Part shown: positions 63,192 to 64,000 of the stretch, one piece after another
How the letters are laid out: each line of letters begins with the position of its first letter
How positions within the stretch are numbered: the first letter of the stretch is position 1
NCBI GenBank assembly: GCA_964466115.1
Contig: CAYXMH010000001.1
Span: 124,001-188,000 of the forward strand
Direction of reading: 5' to 3'
DNA length: 64,000 bases
DNA from: Pseudolysobacter sp964466115
GTDB taxonomy: Bacteria; Pseudomonadota; Gammaproteobacteria; Xanthomonadales; Rhodanobacteraceae
Made by a program: the position numbers and the translations under genes
The notes under the pieces: generated by a model
The model's input: only the letters and a program-made list of their open reading frames with translations
Database searches by the model: none
What the model was told of the DNA's origin: nothing

Positions 63192-63208
63192 GTCTCATTT
63201 AGTGAGAC
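63192..63208. promoter_or_regulatory. Inverted repeat upstream of recA
   Basis: GTCTCA and TGAGAC are perfect 6-base arms around TTTAG, 49 bases before the recA start. It could be a regulatory dyad. It matches neither the CTGT-N8-ACAG LexA box nor the Xanthomonas-type TTAGTA dyad. Confidence 0.35.
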
Positions 63209-63301
63209 TCCTAACCACACATTTGGAAAGCGTTTGATCGCGCTTAAAAACAGCAGCAATTATTCCATACCACCCTAAGCCACGCACTAACCATTCGCGG
63301 A

Positions 63302-63811
63302 TTAATTTGTAAGAATTTTCTGAATCCCCTGCAATGCAGCAGCCACCGTTTGCCGCCGCACTGCTTCACGATCGCCAGCGAAACAAAAGCATTCACTGTG
63401 TGCATAGCCGCCACGCCGCTTCCAAGCGATCCATACCGTGCCAACCGGTTTGTCTTGCGTGCCGCCACTTGGGCCCGCGATACCGGTAACGGCTAGCGCA
63501 ATACCCGCACCAGAGCGCGATAAGGCACCAGAGACCATTTCGATCGCAGTTTCCTGGCTGACTGCGCCATAATGCTCCAGCGTTTCCGGGCGCACCCCCA
63601 GCAACGCTTGCTTGGCTTCGTAACTGTACGCCACCAAGCCCGCCTCAAACCAAGCGGAGCTTCCCGGGATATCGGTTAAAGTTTTGGCAATCCACCCACC
63701 CGAGCACGATTCGGCGGTCGCGACCATCAGCATGCGCGCGGTTAGAAGCTTGGTGGTGGCGACGGCCAAGCCTTGCAATTCAGCATCATTAGGCACAACG
63801 GACTTGAGCAC
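63302..63811 (-). CDS. pncC: Nicotinamide-nucleotide amidase (CinA C-terminal domain protein)
   Basis: A 169-residue enzyme that deamidates NMN in pyridine nucleotide recycling. Motifs are ATAESCSGGWIAKTLTDIPGSSAWFEAGLVAYS and GIAGPSGGTQDKPVGTVWIA. The start is set at GTG 63811, preceded by CGGAG. A longer frame reaches ATG 63874, but that codon overlaps the divergent mutS start. It lies between mutS and recA, the common mutS-pncC-recA order. Confidence 0.93.
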   Translation of the reverse strand: MLKSVVPNDAELQGLAVATTKLLTARMLMVATAESCSGGWIAKTLTDIPGSSAWFEAGLVAYSYEAKQALLGVRPETLEHYGAVSQETAIEMVSGALSRSGAGIALAVTGIAGPSGGTQDKPVGTVWIAWKRRGGYAHSECFCFAGDREAVRRQTVAAALQGIQKILTN

Positions 63812-63872
63812 GTTACGCTCCGAGATTATAAGCTTACGCCTTTTAGCCGATTCCGACCGTCTTAGCAAAACC

Positions 63873-64000
63873 ATGAAGCCGACCGACCAGCAGCATACAC
63901 CGCTAATGCGTCAATACCTAAGCGCAAAAGCCGAGCACCCCAGCACCCTGCTGTTATTCCGCATGGGCGATTTTTACGAACTGTTCTACGACGACGCGCG
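63873..64000 (+). CDS. mutS: DNA mismatch repair protein MutS, N-terminus only (runs off the right edge)
   Basis: From ATG 63873 the 42 codons in the window begin MKPTDQQHTPLMRQYLSAK and contain the mismatch-recognition motif FRMGDFYELFYDDA (Phe-x-Glu). It is divergent from pncC. MutS recognises mispairs and recruits MutL. The remainder lies outside the window. Confidence 0.93.
   Translation, partial: MKPTDQQHTPLMRQYLSAKAEHPSTLLLFRMGDFYELFYDDA

Noticed and set aside
63144..63301. LexA box in the recA promoter
   Set aside because: Neither CTGT-N8-ACAG nor the Xanthomonas-type dyad is present; only a GTCTCA/TGAGAC repeat, listed as a candidate of low confidence.

Overview
The window reads as a chromosome segment of a gammaproteobacterium, most likely related to Xanthomonadales (Lysobacterales). 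The evidence is gene order and family type. The fab cluster runs yceD-rpmF-fabH-fabD-fabG-acpP-fabF without plsX. metH is split into two genes behind an ArsR-methyltransferase fusion. There is a large NAD-dependent glutamate dehydrogenase, an RpfF/RpfC-type DSF (diffusible signal factor) locus, and the canonical blocks tig-clpP-clpX-lon-hup-ppiD and recA-recX-alaS-csrA-tRNA-Ser. No species name can be fixed from the sequence alone.

Layout. 1-5.6 kb: fatty acid synthesis genes on the minus strand, with a divergent small membrane protein and a maf-type pyrophosphatase. 5.6-5.8 kb: an inverted-repeat element. 5.9-11.5 kb: a GT39-like membrane glycosyltransferase, then a MoxR / DUF58 / transglutaminase operon. 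11.5-17.05 kb: a quorum-sensing block holding an RpfC-type hybrid sensor kinase, convergent with and overlapping an operon of a stand-alone acyl carrier protein, a ketosynthase and an RpfF-type DSF synthase. This block is bracketed by an intact tRNA-Arg(CCT) gene and a degenerate direct repeat of that tRNA's 3' half, the usual mark of an integrated island. 17.1-21.4 kb: a large secreted subtilase and a small secreted protein. 21.7-25.6 kb: ALDH7-type dehydrogenase, DUF4190 protein, pyrD, murB. 25.7-27.5 kb: an HDOD protein and a class III cyclase-FHA fusion. 27.6-31.7 kb: a gcdH / glutathione transferase / fused 2-oxoacid dehydrogenase E1 operon. 31.8-40.5 kb: a polysaccharide-deacetylase-like protein, a 5'-nucleotidase, NAD kinase, the very large glutamate dehydrogenase and a GIY-YIG protein. 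40.5-47.9 kb: acyl-CoA dehydrogenase, esterase, ArsR-methyltransferase regulator, metH1/metH2 and a LAB_N membrane protein. 48-56.9 kb: protein quality control (ppiD, hup, lon, clpX, clpP, tig) with tRNA-Val and tRNA-Asp between hup and ppiD. 56.9-58.2 kb: seven intact tRNA genes (Leu, Lys, His, Arg, Pro, Arg, Ser) and a broken second tRNA-Ser. 58.3-64 kb: csrA, alaS, recX, recA, pncC and the start of mutS.

How the genes work together. Most of the window is housekeeping. The accessory interest lies in the DSF block: RpfF makes a cis-2-unsaturated fatty acid signal from acyl-ACP, RpfC is its usual receptor and binding partner, and here the synthase is co-transcribed with its own ACP and ketosynthase, which could supply a dedicated acyl chain. 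A second accessory signal is the dispersed palindromic repeat family (about 70 bp) at 2.4, 40.1 and 42.6 kb, which also creates false N-terminal extensions of neighbouring reading frames. A third is the broken tRNA-Ser whose T loop carries a 70-nt insertion made almost wholly of small hairpins.

Starts were chosen by conserved N-termini and ribosome binding sites. They are uncertain for fabH, pyrD, the esterase, the ArsR-methyltransferase and pncC.
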